In this document: one piece after another, positions 6,816 through 14,645 of the stretch
Numbering within the stretch: position 1 is the first letter of the stretch
Layout of the letters: every line of letters begins with the position of its first letter
Source: JAZQNF01 sp045641505
Lineage (GTDB): Bacteria; Bacillota; Clostridia; Lachnospirales; Bianqueaceae
Direction of reading: 5' to 3'
DNA length: 29,036 nucleotides
Assembly: GCA_045641505.1 (NCBI GenBank)
Contig: JAZUHB010000071.1
Coordinates: 1 to 29,036 of the forward strand
Program-made: the position numbers and the translations under genes
The notes under the pieces: model-generated
Seen by the model: the letters and a program-made list of their open reading frames with translations, nothing else
What the model was told of the DNA's origin: nothing
The model's database searches: none

Positions 6816-8195
6816 ATGGGCCGCGTTTTCCTCTACTTTTTCAACAGCGCCTGGTCGGCCAGCTTCCTGATTCTCGCGGTATTGGTCCTGCGCCTCGTGC
6901 TGCGTAAAATGCCCAAGCAGCTTTTCGTCCCTCTGTGGGGGATTGCCGCGCTGCGGCTCCTGATCTCCTTCGGTCCCTCCTTCCGTTTTTCACTGACGCC
7001 GAGCCGCGCCCCGCTCCGCTTGAGTCCGGTCGGGATTCCTTTGGCCGAGACGGGCTTCGAGCCCGTGGACAACGCTCTCCAACCGCTGCTCGCCGACTCC
7101 TTCGCCCGCGTATCCGGCAGCCTTTCCCTGGGCAAGCTGCTGTCCGTTCTCGCCCTCGTGTGGCTGGCCGGAATCCTCGCCTTCATGCTGTATCAGCTGG
7201 CCGATTTCCTCAACCTGCGGCGGCTGATCGCGTCGGCCGAGCCGGGCGAAAACGGCTGCCTCTATTCCCCCTATTTCCGCATCCCCTTCGTCTTCGGCGT
7301 CAGGACGCCGGTCATCTGTCTGCCCGCGTCCGCCGACCCGGAAAACACTTCCTTCTTCCTCGCCCACGAGAAAATGCACATCGTGCAGAAGGATACGCTG
7401 AATAAGCTCCTGGCCGGCCTGCTTCTTGCCCTGTTCTGGTTCTATCCTCCGGCCTGGCTTTGCTACTTCCTGTTCTGCCGGGATCTGGAAATGGCCTGCG
7501 ACGAGCGGATCCTGGCCTCCTTCGATACGGAGACGCGCAAGCGATACGCGCACGCGCTGCTGCAATACAGCTCCGCCCCCGGCTCGAATTACGCCTCGCC
7601 CCTCTACTTCTCGATGACGAAGCTCCGCGGGAGGATCGCGAACGTCCTCCGCATGCCGGCCGTTTCCGCGGGAAGCAAGGTCCTGTTCGGAAGCATCCTC
7701 TGCGCCCTTTGCGTTTTCTTCTTCACGAGCGCCGCGCCGTTCGGAGAGCTTTCGGCAGAGCCCGCCTCGCTTCCGCCGCAGTGCGCCGTCAGTCTGACGG
7801 GCCCGCCCGGGGTGCGGATCGAGGAAATCGGCTCGGCGGAGACCGCCGACGCACTTCTGGGAGGCTTCGACTGGACAAGCGATCAGCGGCTCTTCGGCCT
7901 CACGCATCGTTCCGCCGGCCTTCCTCCGAACGCTCTCCCGTCCGGCCAAGCGGACGGCACGCCGGACGGCAATATGCTCCCGGAGGGCTCCTACCGATTC
8001 TGCTTCGACTGCGTTCCGACCGTGTTCTTCATTTCTTATCGGACCGAAAGCGGCACGGCCTATCAGAACGAGGGCCTCACGTATTTCGACGGCGTTCTGA
8101 CCGTTCCGCCGGATTGCCGGGCCGTCCGTCTCCACGCGCTGTGGCAGCTGCCCACCTACGAGAACTCCGCCGATTATTATTTCTTCATCCGCTGA
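6816..8195 (+). CDS. BlaR1-like M56 membrane metalloprotease with a non-penicillin-binding C-terminal domain
   Basis: A 459-residue integral membrane protein. Hydrophobic segments lie near 9-30, 36-52, 105-130, 198-220 and 286-306. The gluzincin zinc motif HEKMH (184-188) and a downstream DLEMACDE (223-230) are both present, so the M56 protease site looks intact. After the last membrane segment come about 150 extracytoplasmic residues. In this stretch I see none of the SxxK or KTG motifs of the penicillin-binding sensor of classical BlaR1, and the domain is shorter than the roughly 250-residue sensor domain. It probably senses another envelope signal and triggers cleavage of the BlaI-like repressor. 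The ligand is unknown. Confidence 0.88.
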   Translation: MGRVFLYFFNSAWSASFLILAVLVLRLVLRKMPKQLFVPLWGIAALRLLISFGPSFRFSLTPSRAPLRLSPVGIPLAETGFEPVDNALQPLLADSFARVSGSLSLGKLLSVLALVWLAGILAFMLYQLADFLNLRRLIASAEPGENGCLYSPYFRIPFVFGVRTPVICLPASADPENTSFFLAHEKMHIVQKDTLNKLLAGLLLALFWFYPPAWLCYFLFCRDLEMACDERILASFDTETRKRYAHALLQYSSAPGSNYASPLYFSMTKLRGRIANVLRMPAVSAGSKVLFGSILCALCVFFFTSAAPFGELSAEPASLPPQCAVSLTGPPGVRIEEIGSAETADALLGGFDWTSDQRLFGLTHRSAGLPPNALPSGQADGTPDGNMLPEGSYRFCFDCVPTVFFISYRTESGTAYQNEGLTYFDGVLTVPPDCRAVRLHALWQLPTYENSADYYFFIR

Positions 8196-8235
8196 CCCCG
8201 GGCTCATCCCGGACGGGCCTCTCAATCTCCGCACG

Positions 8236-8268
8236 AAAAAGGGACTGTGATCATCACAGTCCCTTTCT
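8236..8268. terminator. Bidirectional terminator between convergent operons
   Basis: AAAGGGACTGTGA pairs perfectly with TCACAGTCCCTTT around a three-base loop, with A-rich and T-rich flanks. It serves the blaR1-like gene on plus and the GH13 gene on minus. Confidence 0.92.
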
Positions 8269-8291
8269 TATGCCTGAAATGCTATCTTGCC

Positions 8292-9977
8292 TTACTTCCC
8301 CAGCTGATAGACCAGCACCTCGTAGGGCTTCAGCTCGTAAACGCCGTCGGCCGGGGTCTCGCTCTCATAGTTGGAAAGGAGCAAGGTCTTCGTGAAGCCC
8401 TCGAGCTCCGCGGGCAGGGTGAACTTCGCTTTTTTGGCGGAGAAGTTGCCGAAGACCAGGAGCCCCTCGTCGCCGAGGAAGCGGCTGAAGGCCACGACCT
8501 GCTTATCCTTCCGCCCGTACTCGCGGATGTCGCCGTAGACCGCCGCGGGCACCGTCTTCTTGATCTCGAGGACCTTCTGATAAAAGCGGAAGACGGATTT
8601 CTCGCTCGCGAGGTCCTTCTCGAGGTTCACGTCCACCAGGGGCGTCATCGGCTTCTGCCAGGGCTCGTGGCCGCGGTTGAAGCCGTTGTTCACGCTGCCG
8701 TCCCAGCGAACGGGCACGCGCGCCATGTCGCGGGCGCCGTAGTTAATGGCCCGCATGGCCAGCTTCTTCGGGACGAGGTAGCCGGTGAGCATGTCGTAGA
8801 TGAAGTGGGACACGGGGTCCTTGCAGTCCTCGATTCGGTCGAAGCGCACGTTGGTCTGGCCGAATTCCTGGCCCATGTAGATGAAGGGCGTTCCGAAGCC
8901 CAGGAAGGTGATCGCCGGCAGGAAGGTGGAGGCCTCGTAGTGATACTTGCGGACGTCGATGCCGAAGCGGGCGTTGCTGCGGGAGCCGTCGTGGTTCTCG
9001 AGCACGAGGGTGTTCCAGCCCTTGCCGAAGTTCTCCAGCTGCGGATCGAAGAGGCCCGCCTTGAAGACGCCCAGATCGAACTTCTTCTTGAAGAACTTGC
9101 CCATCGCGTCGGACTCGAAGTGGCCGAAGTTGAAGATGGTGTCCAGTTCATGGCTGTCCTTGTCCACGTAGAGCTTGCGGTCCTCGACGTGCGGGTTGTA
9201 GGACTCGCCGACGGTGTAGGAATCGTAGCGGGAGAAGCTCCGCGCGTTCAGCTCCTTCAGGAACTCGTGCATGCGCGGGCCGTCGATGTAGAACTCCTCG
9301 CCGGTGCCCATCATTTTCTTCTTGCCGTCGCGCAGCGGGTAGACCTTGCTGAACATGTTGAAGACGTCCAGACGGAAGCCGTCCACGCCGAGCTCCAGCC
9401 AGAAGTTGAAGATGTCGGCGGCTTCCTTGCGGACCGCCTCGTTCTCCCAGTTGAGGTCGGCCTGCTCCACGCAGAAGAGGTGCAGATAGAAATCGTCCGT
9501 CCCCTCGATCCGCTCCCAGGCGGAGCCGGTGAAGGTGGAGGACCAGTTGGTGGGCGGCAGGAGCTTCTTGCCCTTGCGCTTTCCCTCGCGGATCAGGTAG
9601 TAGCTGCGATAGGGGCTTTCCGTATCCCGGATCGCCTCGCGGAACCAGGGATGCTCGATCGAGGAATGGTTCAGCGCCATGTCCATGATGACGCGGATGC
9701 CCTTCTCATGCGCGGCCGCGAGCAGCGCCTTGAACTCGTCGAGACTGCCGAACTTGGGATCGATGTCCTTGTAGTCCGCGATATCGTAGCCGTAGTCGGC
9801 GCAGGGCGACTTGTACAGGGGGCTGAACCAGATGGCGGTCACGCCCAGCTCCTTCAGATAGTCCAGCTTCGACGCGATGCCGGCCAGGTCGCCCCAGCCG
9901 TCGTCGTTCGCGTCCATGAAGCTGAAGGGATAGATCTGATAGACTACCGCGTTTTTATACCATTCTGTTCTCGTCAT
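8292..9977 (-). CDS. GH13 alpha-glucosidase (oligo-1,6-glucosidase type)
   Basis: A 561-residue cytoplasmic enzyme without a signal peptide, the usual length for GH13 alpha-glucosidases that hydrolyse alpha-1,6 or related linkages in short oligosaccharides. It opens with WYKNAVVYQIYPFSF. The four GH13 conserved regions are visible: DMALNHSS (near 99-106), GFRLDVFN with nucleophile D204, TVGESYNP with acid/base E258, and LENHDGSR with the transition-state Asp D330. The QIYP and ADLNW signatures also fit the oligo-1,6-glucosidase and trehalulose/dextran glucosidase group. Its start overlaps the stop of the upstream MFS gene by four bases (ATGA), which indicates translational coupling, so the transporter probably supplies its substrate. 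Confidence 0.93.
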   Translation of the reverse strand: MTRTEWYKNAVVYQIYPFSFMDANDDGWGDLAGIASKLDYLKELGVTAIWFSPLYKSPCADYGYDIADYKDIDPKFGSLDEFKALLAAAHEKGIRVIMDMALNHSSIEHPWFREAIRDTESPYRSYYLIREGKRKGKKLLPPTNWSSTFTGSAWERIEGTDDFYLHLFCVEQADLNWENEAVRKEAADIFNFWLELGVDGFRLDVFNMFSKVYPLRDGKKKMMGTGEEFYIDGPRMHEFLKELNARSFSRYDSYTVGESYNPHVEDRKLYVDKDSHELDTIFNFGHFESDAMGKFFKKKFDLGVFKAGLFDPQLENFGKGWNTLVLENHDGSRSNARFGIDVRKYHYEASTFLPAITFLGFGTPFIYMGQEFGQTNVRFDRIEDCKDPVSHFIYDMLTGYLVPKKLAMRAINYGARDMARVPVRWDGSVNNGFNRGHEPWQKPMTPLVDVNLEKDLASEKSVFRFYQKVLEIKKTVPAAVYGDIREYGRKDKQVVAFSRFLGDEGLLVFGNFSAKKAKFTLPAELEGFTKTLLLSNYESETPADGVYELKPYEVLVYQLGK

Positions 9978-11419
9978 TTTTCATACTCCGTGGAAGTGAT
10001 CGTATTGAGGTCGACGCCGACGGTCTCCTTGACCTTCAGCAGGGTCGTGATCAGCGCGGCGGTGAGGCCCACGGCCACGGTGACGATGATGCAGGGCCCC
10101 AGATAGTTGTCCGAGCCGAGGCCGGCGCTGATCGCGTTGATGACCGCGCCCGCGATCGCGTAGCAGATGCCCGCCACGAGCAGGCAGGAGGTGTTCGTGC
10201 TGACGCGCAGATTGGTGGCGGTGGATTCGCTGATCATCAGAAGCAGCAGATCGCCGAAGCTCCAGACGCTGCCGCAGGCGGCGCCGATGAAGAAGCCGGT
10301 CAGACGGGCATCCCAGAGCTTGAGGGAAGCGAAGTAGAACAGCACGTAGAACACGAGGGCGCCGGCGCCGAAGAAGATGGAGGCCTTCTTGCGGCCGATC
10401 TTATCGGAGATGACGCCGGGCAGGAATTCGACCAGCGCGCAGCCGATCGGGTAGAAGAAGAGCGCGTCGGTCACGATTTTGGAGATCTCGGGCAGCTGAT
10501 AATTGGTCGCGCTGAGCGCCAGACCGTGGGCGTTCAGATAGCCGAGGCCGATGATGGTGGAATAGTGGTCGGTCAGCACGTAGGCCAGCATGCAGAAGCA
10601 CATGGAGATCGTAATCCAGCGGAGCTGCTTGTGCTTGAAGACGGCCACGAGGCCCTGGATGATGCCGCCGCGCTTCGCCTCTTCGGATTTCTCCTTCTTG
10701 AGCCGCGCGAGCTCCTCGTCGGTCAGCGCGAGCTGCTTCAGACGGTTCTCGACGAAGGCGTCGCTCTCGCGCATGAAGATGACCGCCAGGATGACGGCAA
10801 TCAGACCGACGGCCGCGGTGCCGCCGTAGACCAGGATCCAGTTGTCCTTGTTGACTTCCACGTCGAAGACGGTGCGGAAGATGGGCACGAGCATCAGACC
10901 GAGGGTGGCCAGACCCTTGATCACGCTGAAATAGGTGCCGCGCTTTTCCTTGGGGGCGCATTCCTGAATGTAGACCTGCTGCATGTCGTGGGGTATGCAG
11001 ATCTGGATCAGCAGGGTGCCGACCACCCAGCCGGGGATGTTGTGGAAGACCGCGATGGCGCCCATGCCGATGGCCATGCCGAGGGTGTAGATGAAGAGGA
11101 AGATCTTGCGGCCGAAGCGGTCCGCCAGGGGACGGAGCAGCATGCACGAGCCGGAGATCGCCATGATGAGCGTGTTCACCAGCTCCTTGACCGAGGAGCT
11201 GTTGTACTCCGCGACGGAGCCGAAGATGGAGGCCGCCACATCGAGCTCCATGAACTTGCCGATGTTGGTGGAGACCTCATCCACCAGGTACACGAGGGTC
11301 ACGATAAACAGGAACAGGAACATGTAGCCGGCAAACTTCGGCTTGTTCTTTTCCTTCAGCAAACGGGCAATTTCCTTCTCCTTGCGCGCCTGCTTCTTTT
11401 GAAGCTTCGCTTCGTCCAT
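9974..11419 (-). CDS. MFS sugar transporter
   Basis: A 481-residue protein with about twelve transmembrane segments and a long charged N-terminal cytoplasmic tail (residues 1-28). It has two MFS loop signatures, LADRFGRKIF and ISDKIGRKK, after helices 2 and 8. The PKEKRGTYFS segment after helix 4 and the Lys/Glu-rich central loop (near 218-255) fit sugar-porter-like MFS proteins. It is the first gene of a two-gene operon with the GH13 glucosidase and probably imports an alpha-glucoside. Substrate assignment rests on this pairing only. Confidence 0.88.
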   Translation of the reverse strand: MDEAKLQKKQARKEKEIARLLKEKNKPKFAGYMFLFLFIVTLVYLVDEVSTNIGKFMELDVAASIFGSVAEYNSSSVKELVNTLIMAISGSCMLLRPLADRFGRKIFLFIYTLGMAIGMGAIAVFHNIPGWVVGTLLIQICIPHDMQQVYIQECAPKEKRGTYFSVIKGLATLGLMLVPIFRTVFDVEVNKDNWILVYGGTAAVGLIAVILAVIFMRESDAFVENRLKQLALTDEELARLKKEKSEEAKRGGIIQGLVAVFKHKQLRWITISMCFCMLAYVLTDHYSTIIGLGYLNAHGLALSATNYQLPEISKIVTDALFFYPIGCALVEFLPGVISDKIGRKKASIFFGAGALVFYVLFYFASLKLWDARLTGFFIGAACGSVWSFGDLLLLMISESTATNLRVSTNTSCLLVAGICYAIAGAVINAISAGLGSDNYLGPCIIVTVAVGLTAALITTLLKVKETVGVDLNTITSTEYEK

Positions 11420-11458
11420 ATGCGTTTTCCATCCTTTCTCACGTTGCTTTACTTCATA

Positions 11459-11487
11459 AACATATCATATTTTTTGAAAAAACGCAA
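11459..11487 (-). promoter_or_regulatory. Possible promoter of the MFS/GH13 operon
   Basis: On the minus strand, TTGCGT (11482-11487) and TATGTT (11459-11464) are 17 bases apart, 40 bases before the start at 11419. A shifted TATGAT is an alternative -10. Confidence 0.45.
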
Positions 11488-11501
11488 ATTTGACCGCGGA
11501 T

Positions 11502-11631
11502 TCACTTCTCCAGAAACTCCCGGACCAGGATATAGGCCTGACGGCTCCAAGCGCATGCTGTCATGCTCGGCGGCGACGGCCAGACCCGCCAGCACGAGAA
11601 CGGCGGCCGCGGCGATGATCCGTTTCTTCAT
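11502..11631 (-). pseudogene. Small secreted-protein remnant with apparent frameshift
   Basis: An ATG at 11631 with AAGGGAG upstream opens a typical signal peptide: MKKR followed by a hydrophobic Ala/Leu/Val stretch ending AVA-A. This frame continues to 11449, but the later part is unprotein-like. A neighbouring frame instead ends AWSRQAYILVREFLEK with a stop at 11502, which reads like a natural C-terminus. A frameshift near 11560 would join them into a protein of about 42 residues. It may be a decayed gene, a very small secreted peptide, or chance. It lies between the terminator of the GGGtGRT gene and the promoter of the MFS operon. Confidence 0.35.
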
Positions 11632-11660
11632 GATTTTCTCCCTTCATTCAGTCGGAACAG

Positions 11661-11687
11661 AAAACCCGCCGATCGCTCGACGGGTTT
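11661..11687 (-). terminator. Terminator of the Fe-S scaffold/GGGtGRT operon
   Basis: On the minus strand AAACCCGTCGA pairs with TCGGCGGGTTT, with one mismatch and a short loop, and is followed by T residues. It lies 20 bases after the GGGtGRT stop. Confidence 0.85.
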
Positions 11688-11706
11688 CGGGGAAAATGTT
11701 TCAGTC

Positions 11707-12717
11707 TCAGAACTTGCCGTTCTTTGCGGCTTCCTCCACGGCCACGGCGCAGGCAACGGTCGCGCCGACCATGGGGTTGTTGCCCATACCGATGAGGCCC
11801 ATCATTTCGACGTGAGCAGGCACGGAGGAGGATCCGGCGAACTGTGCGTCGCTGTGCATGCGGCCCATGGTATCGGTCATGCCGTAGGAGGCAGGGCCGG
11901 CGGCCATGTTATCGGGATGGAGGGTACGGCCGGTGCCGCCGCCGCTCGCCACGGAGAAGTACTTCTTGCCCTTCTCGATGCATTCCTTCTTATAGGTGCC
12001 GGCAACGGGGTGCTGGAAACGGGTGGGGTTGGTGGAGTTGCCGGTGATGGAAACGTCCACGTCCTCGCGGTGCATGATGGCAACGCCCTCACGGACGTCG
12101 TCGGCGCCGTAGCAGAGCACGGCCGCGCGCTCGCCGGTGGAATAGGCGTGGCGGGAGATCTCGGTCAGCTCGCCGGTGAAGTAGTCGAACTTGGTCTCGA
12201 CGTGGGTGAAGCCGTTGATGCGGCTGATGATCTTGGCAGCGTCCTTGCCCAGGCCGTTCAGGATGACGCGCAGGGGCTCTTTGCGGACCTTGTTCGCGCT
12301 CTTGGCGATACCGATGGCGCCCTCAGCGGCCGCGAAGGACTCGTGGCCGGCCAGGAAGGCGAAGCACTTGGTCTCGTCGGAAAGCAGCATGGCGCCCAGG
12401 TTGCCGTGGCCCAGACCGACCTTGCGGTCGTCCGCGACGGAACCGGGGATGCAGAAGCTCTGCAGGCCTTCGCCGATGGCCTTGGCCGCGTCGGCAGCCT
12501 TCTTCGCGCCCTTCTTGATGGCGATGGCCACACCCACGGTGTAGGCCCAGCAGGCGTTCTCGAAGCAGATGGGCTGGATGCCCTTGACGATGTTGTAAAC
12601 GTCGATGCCGGCGTTATCGCAGACCGCCTTCGCCTCCTCGATGGAGCCGATGCCGTACTTGTTCAGAGCGGCGTTGATCTGGTCGATTCTTCTCTCATAG
12701 CTCTCAAATAATGCCAT
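11707..12717 (-). CDS. GGGtGRT-family protein
   Basis: A 336-residue soluble protein containing the motif that names its family, GGGTGRT (residues 259-265), followed by LHPDNMAAGPASYGMTDTMG. The start at 12717 (MALFESYERR) is preferred over the in-frame ATG at 12735 because GGAGG precedes it at a normal distance and the earlier one would abut the upstream stop. Family members occur in anaerobic Firmicutes next to a NifU-like Fe-S scaffold gene, as here, with an 18-base gap. The biochemical function is not established to my knowledge. Context suggests a role in Fe-S cluster handling or an Fe-S-dependent step. Cys residues at several positions (33, 51, 56, 89, 118, 202, 246) could be relevant. 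Confidence 0.88.
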   Translation of the reverse strand: MALFESYERRIDQINAALNKYGIGSIEEAKAVCDNAGIDVYNIVKGIQPICFENACWAYTVGVAIAIKKGAKKAADAAKAIGEGLQSFCIPGSVADDRKVGLGHGNLGAMLLSDETKCFAFLAGHESFAAAEGAIGIAKSANKVRKEPLRVILNGLGKDAAKIISRINGFTHVETKFDYFTGELTEISRHAYSTGERAAVLCYGADDVREGVAIMHREDVDVSITGNSTNPTRFQHPVAGTYKKECIEKGKKYFSVASGGGTGRTLHPDNMAAGPASYGMTDTMGRMHSDAQFAGSSSVPAHVEMMGLIGMGNNPMVGATVACAVAVEEAAKNGKF

Positions 12718-12735
12718 TTTATACGCCCTCCTCAA

Positions 12736-13428
12736 TTATTCGTGACGGGGATCGATGTACTTGACCGCATCAGCAAAGCGACCGTAGGAATTGGTGGCTT
12801 TCTTGAGGGCCTCGTTGGCATCCATACCCTTTTTGATGTTTTCCATCATGACGCCCAGCTTGACGTACTCGTAGCCGATGATCTCGCTGTTCTCGTCGAG
12901 CGCGATCTTGGTGATGTAGCCCTCGGCCAGCTGCAGGTAGCGGGGACCCTTGACCTTGGTGCTGTAGGCGGTACCGACCTGGCTCATCAGACCCTTGCCG
13001 AGGTCCTCGAGACCGGCGCCGATCACGAGGCCGCCCTCGGAGAAAGCGGACTGGCTGCGGCCCTAGACGATCTGCAGGAACAGCTCGCGCATGGCAGTGT
13101 TGATCGCGTCGCAGACGAGGTCGGTGTTCAGGGCTTCGAGGATGGTCTTGCCGACCAGGGCCTCGGAGGCCATGGCGGCGGAGTGGGTCATGCCGGAGCA
13201 GCCGAGAGTCTCGATCAGCGCTTCCTCGATGATGCCCTCTTTGATATTCAGGCTCAGCTTGCAGGCACCCTGCTGAGGCGCGCACCAGCCTACGCCGTGA
13301 GTCATGCCGGAGATGTCTTTGATCTCGCGGGCGTTGACCCATTTACCCTCTTCGGGGATCGGGGCGCAGCCGTGGCTTGCTCCCACGGTAACGGGGCACA
13401 TGTTCTGTACTTCCTGGGAATAAACCAT
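12736..13428 (-). CDS. NifU-like Fe-S cluster scaffold protein, interrupted by an in-frame amber codon
   Basis: Reading from the ATG at 13428 (AAGGAGG upstream) gives 121 residues ending LFLQIV, then a TAG at 13063-13065 (codon 122). The same frame continues GRSQSAFSEGGL to a TAA at 12736, for 230 codons in total. Both sides look like one NifU/IscU-like protein: the N-terminal part has GVGWCAPQQGAC and TLGCSGMTHSA with conserved Cys, and the C-terminal part has PRYLQLAEGYITK and ends FADAVKYIDPRHE. From memory the homologous position is Tyr, so one base change (TAC/TAT to TAG) would explain it. Explanations are a nonsense mutation, a sequence error, or amber readthrough. An internal ATG at 13026 could restart the second half. 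Confidence 0.8.
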
Positions 13429-13468
13429 ATTATGTAATCCTCCTTTTGAATTGCAATGCAACATTGTG

Positions 13469-13497
13469 AGTATAGCACGGGGGCAGGGGGGTGTCAA
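13469..13497 (-). promoter_or_regulatory. Strong promoter of the Fe-S scaffold operon
   Basis: On the minus strand a perfect TTGACA (13492-13497) and TATACT (13469-13474) are 17 bases apart, 41 bases before the ATG. No regulatory dyad is evident. Confidence 0.88.
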
Positions 13498-13527
13498 ATG
13501 AAAAAGGGGGCGGAAAGGGCGCTGTTC

Positions 13528-13556
13528 TTGCGGCGGCGCGGCGGAAATGTTATAAT
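13528..13556 (+). promoter_or_regulatory. Promoter of the EamA-like permease
   Basis: TTGCGG (13528-13533), a 17-base spacer and a perfect TATAAT (13551-13556) lie upstream of GGAAGGGAG and the ATG at 13600. Confidence 0.8.
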
Positions 13557-13599
13557 GAGCGCAGTCAGAAAGTCAGCATTTCCGGAAGGGAGTTTCCGC

Positions 13600-14580
13600 A
13601 TGTCCTGGTTCGTCTTTACACTCATCTGCGTCCTCGGCTGGGGACTGGCAGACCTCTTCTATAAAAAAGGGAGCACGGAGGAGGATCCGCGCTCGCATCT
13701 CAAAATCGCCGTCTGGGTCGGACTCGTGATGGGCGTCTGCGCGTTCGCGCTGCTGCCCCTGAGCGAAAGCCGCATGGGCGCGGCCGAGCTCGTCCGGAAC
13801 GCCGTCCGCTACGCGCCCGCTTCCCTCAGCTACATCGTCTCGATGGTGATCGGCTACGCGGGGCTCCGGTATCTGGAGCTCTCCATCGTCTCGCCGGTGC
13901 AGAACGCCTCGGGCGCCCTCTCGGCGCTGGTGATGACGGTCTGGTTCACCGTGAGCGGCCGCTTCACGGACCTCCGCGAGGAGTTCGGGCCTCTCGATCT
14001 CGGCGGCACCTTCCTCATCGTGCTCGGCGTGATTTTGCTGGCGGTCACCGAGCAGCGGCTCGCGGCGAAGACGGAAGCGCCCGCCGGGACCCCGGCCCCG
14101 GCCGAAGACCGCCGCTACCGCACCGGCGCGCTGGCCCTCCTCTTCCCGCTCCTCTACTGCCTTTTCGACACGCTCGGCACCGCCGCGGACGGCATCATCC
14201 TGGATGAGCAGACCGGCCTCGGCCTGGGCGAGCTGGACGTGATCGTCCTCTACGGCCTTACCTTCTTCCTGGCGGGCCTCGGCGCGTGGATCTTCCTCTG
14301 GATCCGCGGGAAAAAGCCCTACAACCCCTTCGCGCGCACGGAGCTCCCGAAGGCCGGCGCCGCCCTCTGCGAGGAGTTCGGCCAGGTCTTCTATGTGTTC
14401 GCGATGGCGCGCAACCCCGTGCTGGCCGCGCCCGCCGTCGCCTCCTACTGCATCGTCTCGGTGCTCCTCTCCCGGCTGATCCTGAAGGAGAAGCTGACGA
14501 AGGGACAGACAATCTGCGTGCTCCTCGTGATCTGCGGCATCGTGCTGCTGGGCGTCTCGGAGGGGCTGGCAGAGGGGTGA
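13600..14580 (+). CDS. DMT-superfamily (EamA-like) membrane transporter
   Basis: The start is placed at 13600 (MSWFVFTLIC), after GGAAGGGAG and a clear promoter; the frame is open further upstream, but that stretch would cross the promoter. The 326-residue product has about ten hydrophobic segments in two similar halves separated by a polar linker near residues 150-175 (AAKTEAPAGTPAPAEDRR). It begins with the drug/metabolite transporter pattern WGLADLFYKKG and has the typical half-ending pattern LGVILLAVTEQRL, repeated at the C-terminus as CGIVLLGVSEGLA. Substrate unknown. It is a single-gene transcript with its own promoter and terminator, divergent from the Fe-S operon. Confidence 0.85.
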   Translation: MSWFVFTLICVLGWGLADLFYKKGSTEEDPRSHLKIAVWVGLVMGVCAFALLPLSESRMGAAELVRNAVRYAPASLSYIVSMVIGYAGLRYLELSIVSPVQNASGALSALVMTVWFTVSGRFTDLREEFGPLDLGGTFLIVLGVILLAVTEQRLAAKTEAPAGTPAPAEDRRYRTGALALLFPLLYCLFDTLGTAADGIILDEQTGLGLGELDVIVLYGLTFFLAGLGAWIFLWIRGKKPYNPFARTELPKAGAALCEEFGQVFYVFAMARNPVLAAPAVASYCIVSVLLSRLILKEKLTKGQTICVLLVICGIVLLGVSEGLAEG

Positions 14581-14598
14581 CGAAAGCATGCTTTCCCA

Positions 14599-14645
14599 CG
14601 CAAAAAGCCGACCGAAGGTCAATTTCGGCCGGCTTCTTTTTTTCT
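14599..14645. terminator. Bidirectional terminator between the permease and htpG
   Basis: AAAAAGCCGACCGAA pairs imperfectly with TTTCGGCCGGCTTCTTTTTTT (split at 14620-14640). It lies between two convergent gene ends. Confidence 0.88.

Noticed and set aside
13063..13065. Genetic code change (TAG as sense) as the main explanation
   Set aside because: One in-frame TAG and 23 gene ends are too few. TAG is the rarest stop in many GC-rich genomes, and no suppressor tRNA is visible here. Kept as a question only.
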